NCBI GenBank assembly: GCA_036519295.1
Contig: DATDLN010000100.1
Coordinates: 1 to 9,025, forward strand
DNA from: JACVRW01 sp036519295
GTDB taxonomy: Bacteria; Actinomycetota; Thermoleophilia; Solirubrobacterales; Thermoleophilaceae
Direction: 5' to 3'
Length of the DNA: 9,025 bases
Shown: positions 1 through 5,918 of the stretch, one piece after another
Layout of the letters: each line of letters begins with the position of its first letter
Position numbering within the stretch: the first letter of the stretch is position 1
The notes under the pieces: generated by a model
The model's database searches: none
Told to the model about the DNA's origin: nothing
The model's input: the letters and a program-made list of their open reading frames with translations, nothing else
Program-made: the position numbers and the translations under genes

Positions 1-1
1 C

Positions 2-499
2 ACGCTCGCCGCCCGGGTCGGCCTCGCGCGACAGAAGGTCAACTATCACCTGCGCACCCTCGAGGCACACGGCCTCGTGCGGGTGGTCGAGGAGCGTCGC
101 TGGGGCGGGCTGACCGAGCGCATGCTGGTCGCCACGGCCGCTTCGTACGTCGTCTCACCTGACGCGCTCGGCGAGGCGGCGGCGGATCCCGGACGCGCGT
201 CCGACCGCCTGTCGGCTCGCTACCTGCTCGCCCTGGCCGCCAGGATCGTGCGCGAGGTCGGCGAGCTGGCGCGTCGCGCCGAGAAAACGCAGAAGCGTCT
301 GCCGACGCTCGCGCTCGACGCCGAGATCCGCTTCCGCTCGTCCACCGAGCGGGCGGCGTTCACGGATGAGCTCGCGGCCGCGGCGACCGCGCTCGTCTCG
401 CGCTATCACGACGAGTCCTCCCCCGGCGGCCGCCGGCACCGGCTCGTGGTTGCTGCTCACCCCCTTCCGCGTGCCCCCGATTCCAAGGAGACCCAATGA
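2..499 (+). CDS. ArsR-family winged-helix transcriptional regulator (5' truncated)
   Basis: The reading frame is open from the first bases of the window, so the true start lies upstream; 165 residues are visible. The first ~35 visible residues are the end of a winged-helix DNA-binding domain: a recognition-helix stretch (ARVGLARQKVNYHLRTLEAH) followed by the GLV wing. This matches the ArsR/HTH_20 group, in which the sequence S/R..V.YHL..L...GLV is typical. The rest is an alanine- and arginine-rich helical region that probably serves dimerisation. No cysteine metal-binding motif is visible in this part, so metal sensing is not supported. The stop overlaps the start of the SRPBCC gene by four bases (ATGA), so the two are probably co-transcribed. 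ArsR-type regulator plus SRPBCC/AHSA1 protein is a common actinobacterial pairing; the inferred role is local control of that operon. The ligand is unknown. Confidence 0.85.
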   Translation, partial: TLAARVGLARQKVNYHLRTLEAHGLVRVVEERRWGGLTERMLVATAASYVVSPDALGEAAADPGRASDRLSARYLLALAARIVREVGELARRAEKTQKRLPTLALDAEIRFRSSTERAAFTDELAAAATALVSRYHDESSPGGRRHRLVVAAHPLPRAPDSKETQ

Positions 500-1347
500 C
501 GAAGCCCAACGAGGACACACCCCGGAGGCGGTCGATCGAGCTGGAGGTCGAGGTCCCCGGCACGCCCGGGCAGGTGTGGGAGGCGATCGCCACCGGCCCC
601 GGCATCACGGCGTGGTTCGTCCCCGCCCAAGTCGAGGAGCGCGACGGCGGGAGCCTGTCCCTCGACATCATGGGCGAGGGCATGGAGGCGTCCGGTGTCG
701 TGACCGCCTGGGACCCGCCGCGCCGATTCGTCTACGAGGAGGAGGATCCGTTCGGAGCGGACCCCCCCGCCCGGCTCGCCACCGAGTGGCTCGTGGAGGC
801 TCGGTCGGGCGGCACCTGCGTCGTACGGCTCGTCAACAGCCTCTTCGCGAGCGGCGAGGACTGGGACGACCAGCTGGACGACCTGCGCGAGGGTTGGGGC
901 GCATATCTGCACAACCTCCGGGTGTACATGACCCACTTCGCCGGCCAGCGCTGCGCGACGATCCTGCTCACCGGCAACGCCCCCGCCCCGAAGGCCCGCG
1001 CGTGGGCCGAATTGACGGACGCGCTCGGCCTGGCGGAAGCGGCTGTGGGGGAGCGAGCGGCGACGAGCGCCCCCGACGCGCCCACCTTCGCCGGCACCGT
1101 CGAACGCGCAGTCGAGAGCAAGCACCATCACGAGCTCATGTTGCGCCTCGACGAGCCCGCGCCGGGCGTCGTGTTCGTATTCGCATTCGAATATCTCGAG
1201 CAGGTCTACGCGACGCTCCACGCCTATCTGTTCGGTGACGAGGGATCCGCCGTCGCGGCTCGGGAGGAGCCGCGGTGGCGAGCGTGGATGGACCGGCGCT
1301 TCCCGTCCGCCGAGGCGGTGTCGGAGGCGGGCGCTCGGACGAGCTGA
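496..1347 (+). CDS. SRPBCC / AHSA1-like domain protein
   Basis: A 283-residue cytoplasmic protein. Residues ~12-148 look like the SRPBCC (START-like, AHSA1) fold: an opening strand IELEVEVPGTPGQVWEAIAT, the GITAWF segment where the first helix meets the cavity, GGSLSLDIMGEGMEASGVVT, WDPPRRFVYEEE, and a closing long helix DDLREGWGAYLHNLRVYM. Such domains bind hydrophobic ligands or act as Hsp90-activator-like modules; the ligand here cannot be told. Residues ~150-283 form an additional C-terminal part (CATILLTGNAPAP, a histidine run at 210-212, then VVFVFAFEYLEQVYATLHAY) not needed for a single SRPBCC domain. It may be a degenerate second copy of the fold or a partner domain. The start is the ATG at 496, preceded by AAGGAG five bases upstream and overlapping the regulator's stop. 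The gene ends 10 bp from the convergent slipin gene. No signal peptide or membrane segment is seen. Confidence 0.85.
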   Translation: MTKPNEDTPRRRSIELEVEVPGTPGQVWEAIATGPGITAWFVPAQVEERDGGSLSLDIMGEGMEASGVVTAWDPPRRFVYEEEDPFGADPPARLATEWLVEARSGGTCVVRLVNSLFASGEDWDDQLDDLREGWGAYLHNLRVYMTHFAGQRCATILLTGNAPAPKARAWAELTDALGLAEAAVGERAATSAPDAPTFAGTVERAVESKHHHELMLRLDEPAPGVVFVFAFEYLEQVYATLHAYLFGDEGSAVAAREEPRWRAWMDRRFPSAEAVSEAGARTS

Positions 1348-1372
1348 CGGCGGGCGGTCAGCGAGGCGAGCG
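1332..1372. terminator. Possible bidirectional hairpin between convergent genes
   Basis: GCTGAC (1343-1348) pairs with GTCAGC (1357-1362) around an 8-base loop. An outer arm, CGCTCG (1332-1337) with CGAGCG (1367-1372), extends the stem across a small asymmetric interior loop. The stop codons of both convergent genes lie symmetrically in the inner stem. There is no T-tract on either side, so intrinsic termination is uncertain. In GC-rich actinobacteria, U-less hairpins at convergent ends are plausible terminators. Confidence 0.35.
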
Positions 1373-2332
1373 GCGCTCGGGTATGCCCTCGCCCTCCGGT
1401 AGGCCCTCGCCCTCGGGTATGCCCTCGGCCTCCGGTAGGGCCTCGGCGTCCGGTACGGCCTCGGGTTCCGCCATAACCTCGCTCTCCGGCGCGGGCAGGT
1501 CGCGCGACCCTTCGGCGGGAGGCTCCAGCCGCTCCGGCTCTCCCGCCGTGTCCTGCTCGGGGCGCCGCGGCCGCTCGTGGTCCCCGCGCTCGAGCAGAGG
1601 ACGCAGGAGGTCGGTCGGCACCGGCAGGACGATCGTGGAGGACTGGTTGGACGAGACCTCGAGCAGCGTCTGGAGGTAGCGCAGCTGGAGCGCCGCCGGG
1701 TTTCCGCTGATGATCTCGGCGGCGTCGAAGAGGCGCTCGGCGGCCTGGTACTCGCCCTCTGCGTTGATGATCTTCGCGCGCCGCTCGCGCTCGGCCTCGG
1801 CCTGGCGCGCCATGGCGCGCTGCATGCCGGTTGGGATGCCGACGTCCTTGATCTCGACCGTCGTGACCTTGATTCCCCACGGGTCGGTCTGCTCGTCGAT
1901 GATCTGCTGCAGGTGCTCGTTGAGCCGCTCTCGCTCCGCGAGCAGGTGGTCCAGATCCGCCTTGCCGAGCACGGAGCGCAGCGTGGTCTGGGCGATCTGC
2001 GAGGTGGCGGCCCGGTAGCGCTCGACTTCGACCACCGACTTCACCGGGTCGACCACGCGGAAGTAGGCGACGGCGTTGACCTTGGCGGGCACGTTGTCGC
2101 GCGTGATCAGGTCCTGGGGCGGGATGTCGAACGTGATCGTGCGCAGATCGACGCGGACCATGCGATCGACGAACGGGATCAGCAGCACGATGCCCGGCCC
2201 CTTGCCGCCGATGAGGCGGCCGAGGCGGAAGACGACGGCGCGTTCGTACTCGCGCAGGACGCGGATCGAGGCGCCCGCGACGGCCAGGACGACCGCGAGG
2301 ACGATGGCAAGTGCGACCAATACGGCGGTCAT
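1358..2332 (-). CDS. Slipin / stomatin-like SPFH-domain membrane protein
   Basis: A 324-residue protein of the prokaryotic slipin type (SPFH/band 7). Residues ~3-24 form one hydrophobic N-terminal segment anchoring it to the membrane. The SPFH domain follows, with signature stretches YERAVVFRLGRL (29-40), GPGIVLLIPFVDRMVRVDLR (46-64), DNVPAKVNAVAYFRV (79-93) and LRSVLGKADLDHLLAERERL (118-137). A charged helical region rich in E, R and A (170-205, including QAEAERERRAKIINAEGE) probably drives oligomerisation. NPAALQLRYLQTL (211-223) is typical of slipins. Residues ~250-324 are a disordered, proline- and glutamate-rich tail ending in hexapeptide repeats, longer than most family members have. 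The ATG at 2332 overlaps the NfeD stop by four bases and has GGGAG eight bases upstream; a longer frame reaching 2440 would lie inside NfeD and was not used. Slipins form membrane scaffolds and work with NfeD proteins, which supports joint expression here. Confidence 0.93.
   Translation of the reverse strand: MTAVLVALAIVLAVVLAVAGASIRVLREYERAVVFRLGRLIGGKGPGIVLLIPFVDRMVRVDLRTITFDIPPQDLITRDNVPAKVNAVAYFRVVDPVKSVVEVERYRAATSQIAQTTLRSVLGKADLDHLLAERERLNEHLQQIIDEQTDPWGIKVTTVEIKDVGIPTGMQRAMARQAEAERERRAKIINAEGEYQAAERLFDAAEIISGNPAALQLRYLQTLLEVSSNQSSTIVLPVPTDLLRPLLERGDHERPRRPEQDTAGEPERLEPPAEGSRDLPAPESEVMAEPEAVPDAEALPEAEGIPEGEGLPEGEGIPERRSPR
1380..1487 (-). repeat. 18-bp tandem repeat array coding the slipin acidic tail
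   Basis: Six adjoining 18-bp units begin at 1380, 1398, 1416, 1434, 1452 and 1470. On the plus strand units 1-4 closely follow GGTAKGSCCTCGSCSTCS, unit 5 is slightly diverged and unit 6 is degenerate. Each unit is a multiple of three and encodes a hexapeptide, E-(G/A)-E-(G/A)-(I/L)-P or close (EGEGIP, EGEGLP, EAEGIP, DAEALP, EPEAVP, ESEVMA), on the minus strand. The most uniform units lie nearest the stop codon, suggesting growth at that end by slippage or unequal recombination. Confidence 0.85.
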
Positions 2333-2787
2333 GTCTCCAGCTCCCACTCCTCCGCCCGCCGGACCGACAGGGTCAGGCCCTTGACGCGCTCGACAACCAC
2401 ATGGTCCCCCACCCGCAACGGACCGTCGTCCTCCCAGCACGGTCGCGCGCGCCAGAGCGCGCCGTCGACCAGGATCTGGCCGAGCGGCGCGGGCGCCTGC
2501 CGCACCACGCCGATCTGGCCGACGAGCGCCTCGGTCCCCGTCCGAGCCCGCGCCCGGGCAACTGGAAGCGACGCGCGCACGGCGTAGAACAGAAGCGCCC
2601 CGGCGCCGACGCCGATCGCGAGGGCGACGGCGACGATGAGTGCGACTCCCCCTCCGGCCGCGTCCACCGCCAGCGCGGCGCCCGTGACGAGGGCGGCGAC
2701 GCCGGCGATGCCCAGGGCGCCGAAGGAGGGCAGGTGCGCTTCGGCCGCCAGCAGTACCGCGCCCAGGACCAGCAGCACAACGCCCAA
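2329..2787 (-). CDS. NfeD-family short membrane protein (NfeD1b-like)
   Basis: About 152-155 residues, depending on the start. Three hydrophobic segments (from LGVVLLVLGAVLLAAEAHLP; GALGIAGVAALVTGAALAV; VALIVAVALAIGVGAGALLF) precede a soluble C-terminal OB-fold with the family pattern GTEALVGQIGVV, GQILVDGALWRA, LRVGDHVVVERVKGLTLSV. The ClpP-like serine protease domain of long NfeD proteins is absent, so this is the short form that usually partners a slipin. Its stop overlaps the slipin ATG by four bases. The start is unclear. No ATG fits; the frame could open at a TTG at 2892, but a perfect AGGAGG at 2807-2802 points to an internal start. The closest codon with good spacing is a CTG at 2796 (5 bases); the nearest conventional initiator is the TTG at 2787 (14 bases), used here. 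Both keep the first membrane segment. NfeD is thought to bind or process its slipin partner; this short form can only bind. Confidence 0.88.
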   Translation of the reverse strand: MGVVLLVLGAVLLAAEAHLPSFGALGIAGVAALVTGAALAVDAAGGGVALIVAVALAIGVGAGALLFYAVRASLPVARARARTGTEALVGQIGVVRQAPAPLGQILVDGALWRARPCWEDDGPLRVGDHVVVERVKGLTLSVRRAEEWELET

Positions 2788-2801
2788 AGTAAGCAGGGAA
2801 A

Positions 2802-2807
2802 CCTCCT
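2802..2807 (-). promoter_or_regulatory. Strong Shine-Dalgarno AGGAGG for NfeD
   Basis: A perfect AGGAGG reads 2807 to 2802 on the minus strand. It lies five bases before a CTG at 2796 and 14 bases before a TTG at 2787, and far downstream of the TTG at 2892. It argues against the longest reading frame and makes a non-ATG start likely. Confidence 0.7.
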
Positions 2808-2820
2808 CTTCCTTGTATCG

Positions 2821-2849
2821 ATCGTAGCGCGCGGAGTGTCCGTTCTCGA
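2821..2849 (-). promoter_or_regulatory. Candidate promoter for nfeD-slipin
   Basis: On the minus strand, TCGAGA (2849-2844, four of six matches to TTGACA) and TACGAT (2826-2821, four of six to TATAAT) are separated by 17 bases. Transcription would start near 2814, just before the AGGAGG. It would let NfeD and slipin be expressed apart from the upstream HD gene, whose stop lies at 2889. The match is moderate in a GC-rich background. Confidence 0.35.
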
Positions 2850-2888
2850 CATGTTTCGGACCGGCGCCGGATGTTGGCGTCGGGCTGC

Positions 2889-3461
2889 TCAAACGCCGCG
2901 ATCCAATACGGCGTGGAGCGCCTCCAGCTCCGACCGGAGCTGGTCCACGAATGGGTGCTCCGGGATCTGCCGGCTGAGCATCTCGAGGCTCGCCTCGTAG
3001 TGCTCGACCTTGTCGCGGTCGCCGGGCTCGAACCGACCTCGAGGGCTCACGCGAGCGCGCAGCTCACGCGCCTTCGAGATCTTGTCGGCGGCGAACACGA
3101 CCGCGGCAGGCTGGCCGGCCTCGGCGACCTGTTGCCGCAGCGCGGCCTTGCGCTCGGTCTCATCTTCGATCGAGGGATCGTCGCTCACATCCATCACCAG
3201 CCGGGCCACCTCGGGCCCGAAGCGCTCCTCGAGCTCACCGGCCTCGACGTCCGTGTCCTCGAGCACGTCGTGGAGGACTCCGGCGGCTACTACTTCGTCC
3301 GGATAGCCCGCTTCGTTGAGGAGGCAGGCCACCTCCACCGGATGCGTGACGAGCGGGGCCTCGCCGTCGAGCTCGCGCGTCTGGTTCGCATGGTGGGCCT
3401 CCGCGAACGCGAGCGCGTCCCGCGTGAGCGGTGAGCGCTCGACGAAATCGGTGCGGGCCAT
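2889..3461 (-). CDS. HD-domain protein, SpoT/MESH1-like (p)ppGpp hydrolase family
   Basis: About 190 residues, the usual size of a stand-alone HD protein of the RelA/SpoT hydrolase type (small alarmone hydrolase, MESH1-like). Counting from the GTG at 3464, His41 in VTHPVEVA, His65-Asp66 in LHDVLEDTD and Asp127 in AADK supply the expected H...HD...D metal ligands. Glu69-Asp70 match the catalytic ED pair of SpoT-type hydrolases, and the spacing to ERFGPEVARLV is also typical. No synthetase domain is present. One departure: in the usual (A)D(K/R)xxN motif the asparagine is a lysine here (Lys131 in ADKISKAREL), so substrate or activity may differ from classical ppGpp hydrolysis. The start is ATG 3461 or the adjoining GTG 3464; no Shine-Dalgarno is seen before either. 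It is the first gene of the minus-strand set, and its stop lies about 80 bases before the NfeD ribosome-binding site. Family assignment is firm; the substrate is inferred. Confidence 0.88.
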   Translation of the reverse strand: MARTDFVERSPLTRDALAFAEAHHANQTRELDGEAPLVTHPVEVACLLNEAGYPDEVVAAGVLHDVLEDTDVEAGELEERFGPEVARLVMDVSDDPSIEDETERKAALRQQVAEAGQPAAVVFAADKISKARELRARVSPRGRFEPGDRDKVEHYEASLEMLSRQIPEHPFVDQLRSELEALHAVLDRGV

Positions 3462-3490
3462 CACAAAGAGGGTTTCGCATCCGTTCGCGC

Positions 3491-3502
3491 GGCAAACGTT
3501 TT
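3491..3502. promoter_or_regulatory. GGCAAACGTTTT motif in the divergent spacer
   Basis: The 103-bp spacer between the HD gene and the divergent helicase contains the 12-mer GGCAAACGTTTT, identical to the core of the operator-like site at 5904-5915. Here only the central AAACGTTT is palindromic; the flanks do not pair, unlike the site upstream of the dehydrogenase. It could be a weak site for the same LacI-type regulator or chance. Confidence 0.25.
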
Positions 3503-3530
3503 TACATTTGGGTGCGCCGAGCGGGCCGCA

Positions 3531-3558
3531 TGGATACGGGTGACGGCGTGGCTAGTCT
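3531..3558 (+). promoter_or_regulatory. Candidate promoter for the SNF2 helicase
   Basis: TGGATA (3531-3536, four of six matches to TTGACA) and TAGTCT (3553-3558) are 16 bases apart. Transcription would start about 3565, next to the ATG at 3568, giving a leaderless or nearly leaderless mRNA. This agrees with the absence of a Shine-Dalgarno sequence and with the similar TAGGCT box upstream of the dehydrogenase. Confidence 0.4.
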
Positions 3559-3567
3559 CGTCAGTTC

Positions 3568-5790
3568 ATGCCTGACCCGATCCAGCAAGAGTCGGCCCCT
3601 GCCTCCGGCCGGGTCTGGCTGCTCGCCGACAGCCGTGAGCCGGAACTCGTCTTTGCGTTCCCCTTCGACGACGAGCTGAACGCGGCCGTCAAACGGCTGC
3701 CTGGGCGCTGGTTCGACTGGCGCCGCCGGCACTGGCGCGTCCCCGCGGATCCGCGCTTGGCGGGGTTGGTAGAGGGCGTGCTCGGGCGCTTCCCGGATCT
3801 GGTGCCGACAGGCGACGTGCTCGCGTGGCTGAGCGACTCACATCGCTGGCGGGCCCTGGTGACGGTGGTTGCCCGTGACGGAGCCGGCGCGTTCCTCCTG
3901 CGCGTGCTCTCCGGCGAACCGCCGGACGATCTGGATCAGGGCATCGCCGTCGGGGAAGACCGCCTGATGTTTCCCTTCAGCGCGGACAGTGCCGAGGAGC
4001 TCCTACGGCACGACGGCGTCCGGCTCGACGACCTGGCGCGCGGCTGCGCGCGCGAGCTTCGTGCGGGCAGGACTCCCGCGCCCGCCGATCTGAGCCTCGA
4101 GATCGGGGATGACGGCGAGCCCGAGCTGACCCTCTTCACGCGCTGGGACGTCGAGCCCGCACGCGAGTTCAAGCGGCTCCCCGAGGCGCACCCGGTCCCG
4201 CTGGCGGGGACCTTCTTCAAGCGCGACGCGGGCTGGGGCGTCGCCGTGCCGGCGGACCCGGCGTTGGCGCCGCAGCTGGCCGAGTTCGTCGAAGCATGGC
4301 CCCACGTGGCCGTCGAGGAGCGGGTCCGCGAGCTGATCGACGAGCTGCGGACCGAGCACGACCGGGCGGCCGACACGGTGGCGCTCTCCTACGCCGAGGA
4401 CGCCGAGCTCGACGGCCTCGTCCTGGGTGGAGAGCTCCACCCCTTCCAGCGCGCCGGGGTGCGGTACGCGCTCGAGCGGCGACGCACCTTCATCGCCGAC
4501 GAGCAGGGCCTCGGCAAGACCGTGCAGGCGCTCGCCACGCTGGAGGCGGATGGAGCATTCCCCGCGGTGGTGGTCTGCCCGGCCAGCATGAAGCTGACCT
4601 GGGAGCGCGAGATCTCGCGCTGGCTCCCGCACCGAAGCGTGGCGGTGCTGGGCGGGCGCAAGAGGACAACCTGGGCCGGCGATGCCGAGCGGGCCGAGAT
4701 TCTCGTCCTGAACTACGACATCCTCGAGGCCCACCTGGAAACGCTCGCTGCGCGCGTCCCGCGCGCGCTGATCCTCGACGAGTCGCACTACGTGAAGAAC
4801 CCCGGCGCTCGGCGCACGAAGGTCGCGCTCGAGCTCGCCGAGCGGCTGCCCGGCGGCGCGCTGCGGCTCGCGCTGACCGGTACGCCGATCCTCAACCGCG
4901 CCGACGAGCTCGTGGCCCAGCTGCGCGTGCTCGGGCGGCTCGGCGAGTTCGGCAGCGGTGCCCGTCTTAGTCGCCGCTTCCGGGCCGCGGGCAGCGACGA
5001 CCGGCTGCACTGGAACCTGCGCGCGCGCTGCTACGTGCGCCGCACCAAGCGGCAGGTGCTGCCGCAGCTGCCGGCCAAGCGCCATGACACCGTGCCGATT
5101 CTGCTCTCCAACGAGCACGAGTACCGGCTCGCCGAGCGGGACGTGGTCGCCTGGCTGCAGACACTCCCGCTCGACCTGCGCACGATCGACGCCAAGGTTG
5201 CCGCGGCGCTGCGCGCCGAGCAGCTCGTGCGGCTCAATCACCTACGGCAGCTCGCCTCCCACGGCAAGCTGCCGACCGCCCTCGCCTGGATCGCCGACTT
5301 CCTGGCCTCCGGCGAGCCGCTGGTCGTGTTCGCCGAGCACGTGGCCGTCCAGCAGGCCGTGCTCGAGCGCTTTCCGAGCGCGGCTCACATCCTCGGGGCC
5401 GATTCCACGGCCAGCCGCCAGCAGGCCGTCGACGCGTTCCAGAGCGCCGATGGACCCCAGCTCATCGTCTGCGCTCTGAAGGCGGCCTCGCAGGGAATCA
5501 CGCTCACGCGCGCGTCAAACGTCGCCTTCCTCGAACTCGACTGGACGCCCGCCCGCCACGACCAGGCCGAGGACCGCCTCCACCGGATCGGGCAGGACAG
5601 CGCGGTCACGGCCTGGTACCTGCTGGCGCCCGACAGCATCGACGAGACCATGGCGGAGCTCCTCCAGCGCAAGCGTGGCCTGATCGACGCGGTCACCGAC
5701 GGTCAGGTCCCCGACGACGAGCGCCTCGTCGAGGCCGTGGTGCGCGAGCTGCGGGGCCAACCGTTCCGCCACCTGCGCGTGGTGGCCTGA
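3568..5790 (+). CDS. SNF2-family DNA translocase, SMARCAL1/HARP-like
   Basis: A 740-residue superfamily 2 ATPase. The motor begins near residue 288: a Q-like motif HPFQRAGVRYAL (291-302), Walker A DEQGLGKTVQ (311-320), Ia VVVCPASMKLTWEREI (334-349), Walker B DESH (404-407, the DESH form found in SMARCAL1), III LTGTP (436-440). The second RecA lobe has LVVFAEH (585-591), motif V SQGITLTRASNV (641-652) and motif VI QAEDRLHRIGQ (666-676). The N-terminal ~250 residues carry two related segments resembling the HARP domain: AAVKRLPGRWFDWRRRHWRV with VPADPRLAGLVE, and EFKRLPEAHPVP with VPADPALAPQLAE. Eukaryotic SMARCAL1 uses HARP domains to anneal RPA-coated DNA and remodel forks; a role in DNA repair or fork remodelling is inferred here. 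No nuclease, HNH or zinc-finger domain is present. The ATG at 3568 is the first in frame, and translation is probably leaderless. It appears monocistronic, divergent from the HD gene. Confidence 0.9.
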   Translation: MPDPIQQESAPASGRVWLLADSREPELVFAFPFDDELNAAVKRLPGRWFDWRRRHWRVPADPRLAGLVEGVLGRFPDLVPTGDVLAWLSDSHRWRALVTVVARDGAGAFLLRVLSGEPPDDLDQGIAVGEDRLMFPFSADSAEELLRHDGVRLDDLARGCARELRAGRTPAPADLSLEIGDDGEPELTLFTRWDVEPAREFKRLPEAHPVPLAGTFFKRDAGWGVAVPADPALAPQLAEFVEAWPHVAVEERVRELIDELRTEHDRAADTVALSYAEDAELDGLVLGGELHPFQRAGVRYALERRRTFIADEQGLGKTVQALATLEADGAFPAVVVCPASMKLTWEREISRWLPHRSVAVLGGRKRTTWAGDAERAEILVLNYDILEAHLETLAARVPRALILDESHYVKNPGARRTKVALELAERLPGGALRLALTGTPILNRADELVAQLRVLGRLGEFGSGARLSRRFRAAGSDDRLHWNLRARCYVRRTKRQVLPQLPAKRHDTVPILLSNEHEYRLAERDVVAWLQTLPLDLRTIDAKVAAALRAEQLVRLNHLRQLASHGKLPTALAWIADFLASGEPLVVFAEHVAVQQAVLERFPSAAHILGADSTASRQQAVDAFQSADGPQLIVCALKAASQGITLTRASNVAFLELDWTPARHDQAEDRLHRIGQDSAVTAWYLLAPDSIDETMAELLQRKRGLIDAVTDGQVPDDERLVEAVVRELRGQPFRHLRVVA

Positions 5791-5806
5791 GTCCCTATCC
5801 ACTCGA

Positions 5807-5824
5807 CCCGGACGGCTTTCCGGG
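5807..5824 (+). terminator. Possible hairpin terminator after the helicase gene
   Basis: CCCGGA (5807-5812) pairs with TCCGGG (5819-5824) around a six-base loop, 17 bases after the helicase stop and before the next operon's promoter. The position fits a terminator, but no T-tract follows, so activity is uncertain. Confidence 0.35.
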
Positions 5825-5873
5825 GCGCCGCGCGGGCGTTGCTCAGCCGTGCCCGCCCTGGAGGGAACGGCGG

Positions 5874-5903
5874 TTGACACCGCGACGCCTCCGCCACTAG
5901 GCT
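5874..5903 (+). promoter_or_regulatory. Promoter of the dehydrogenase-DUF993-isomerase operon
   Basis: A perfect -35 box TTGACA (5874-5879) is followed after 18 bases by TAGGCT (5898-5903), which keeps the three most conserved -10 positions. Transcription would begin near 5910, about eight bases before the ATG at 5918, leaving no room for a Shine-Dalgarno. This is the clearest promoter in the window. It also rules out a start at the in-frame GTG at 5849, which lies upstream of it. Confidence 0.7.
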
Positions 5904-5918
5904 GGCAAACGTTTTCCA
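5903..5918. promoter_or_regulatory. LacI-type operator over the transcription start
   Basis: TGGCAAACGTTTTCCA is a 16-bp inverted repeat centred on a CG step; seven of eight pairs match, the only mismatch being the C/T pair at 5906 and 5915. Even-length palindromes with a central CG, such as an AAACGTTT core, are the usual form of LacI-family operators for sugar regulators. The site runs from the last base of the -10 box to the A of the start codon, where a bound repressor would block transcription initiation. The regulator gene is not in the window. Confidence 0.65.

Noticed and set aside
1380..1487. CRISPR-like direct repeats.
   Set aside because: The 18-bp units adjoin each other with no spacers and are in-frame coding repeats.
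2333..2440. Longer slipin start at 2440.
   Set aside because: It overlaps the conserved end of NfeD. The ATG at 2332 has a ribosome site and begins just before the membrane anchor.
1577..2587. Long plus-strand open frame (336 codons) opposite slipin and NfeD.
   Set aside because: It lies antisense to two clearly conserved genes. Its composition (Asp, Arg, Leu, His-rich) is typical of an antisense frame in GC-rich coding DNA, and it has no recognisable domain.
4003..5241. Minus-strand open frame of 412 codons inside the helicase.
   Set aside because: It is antisense to conserved SNF2 motor motifs and has no family resemblance; stop-poor antisense frames are expected at this GC content.
5849..5917. 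N-terminal extension of the dehydrogenase from a GTG at 5849.
   Set aside because: The extension spans the TTGACA/TAGGCT promoter and operator and is not part of the Rossmann fold; the ATG at 5918 fits better.
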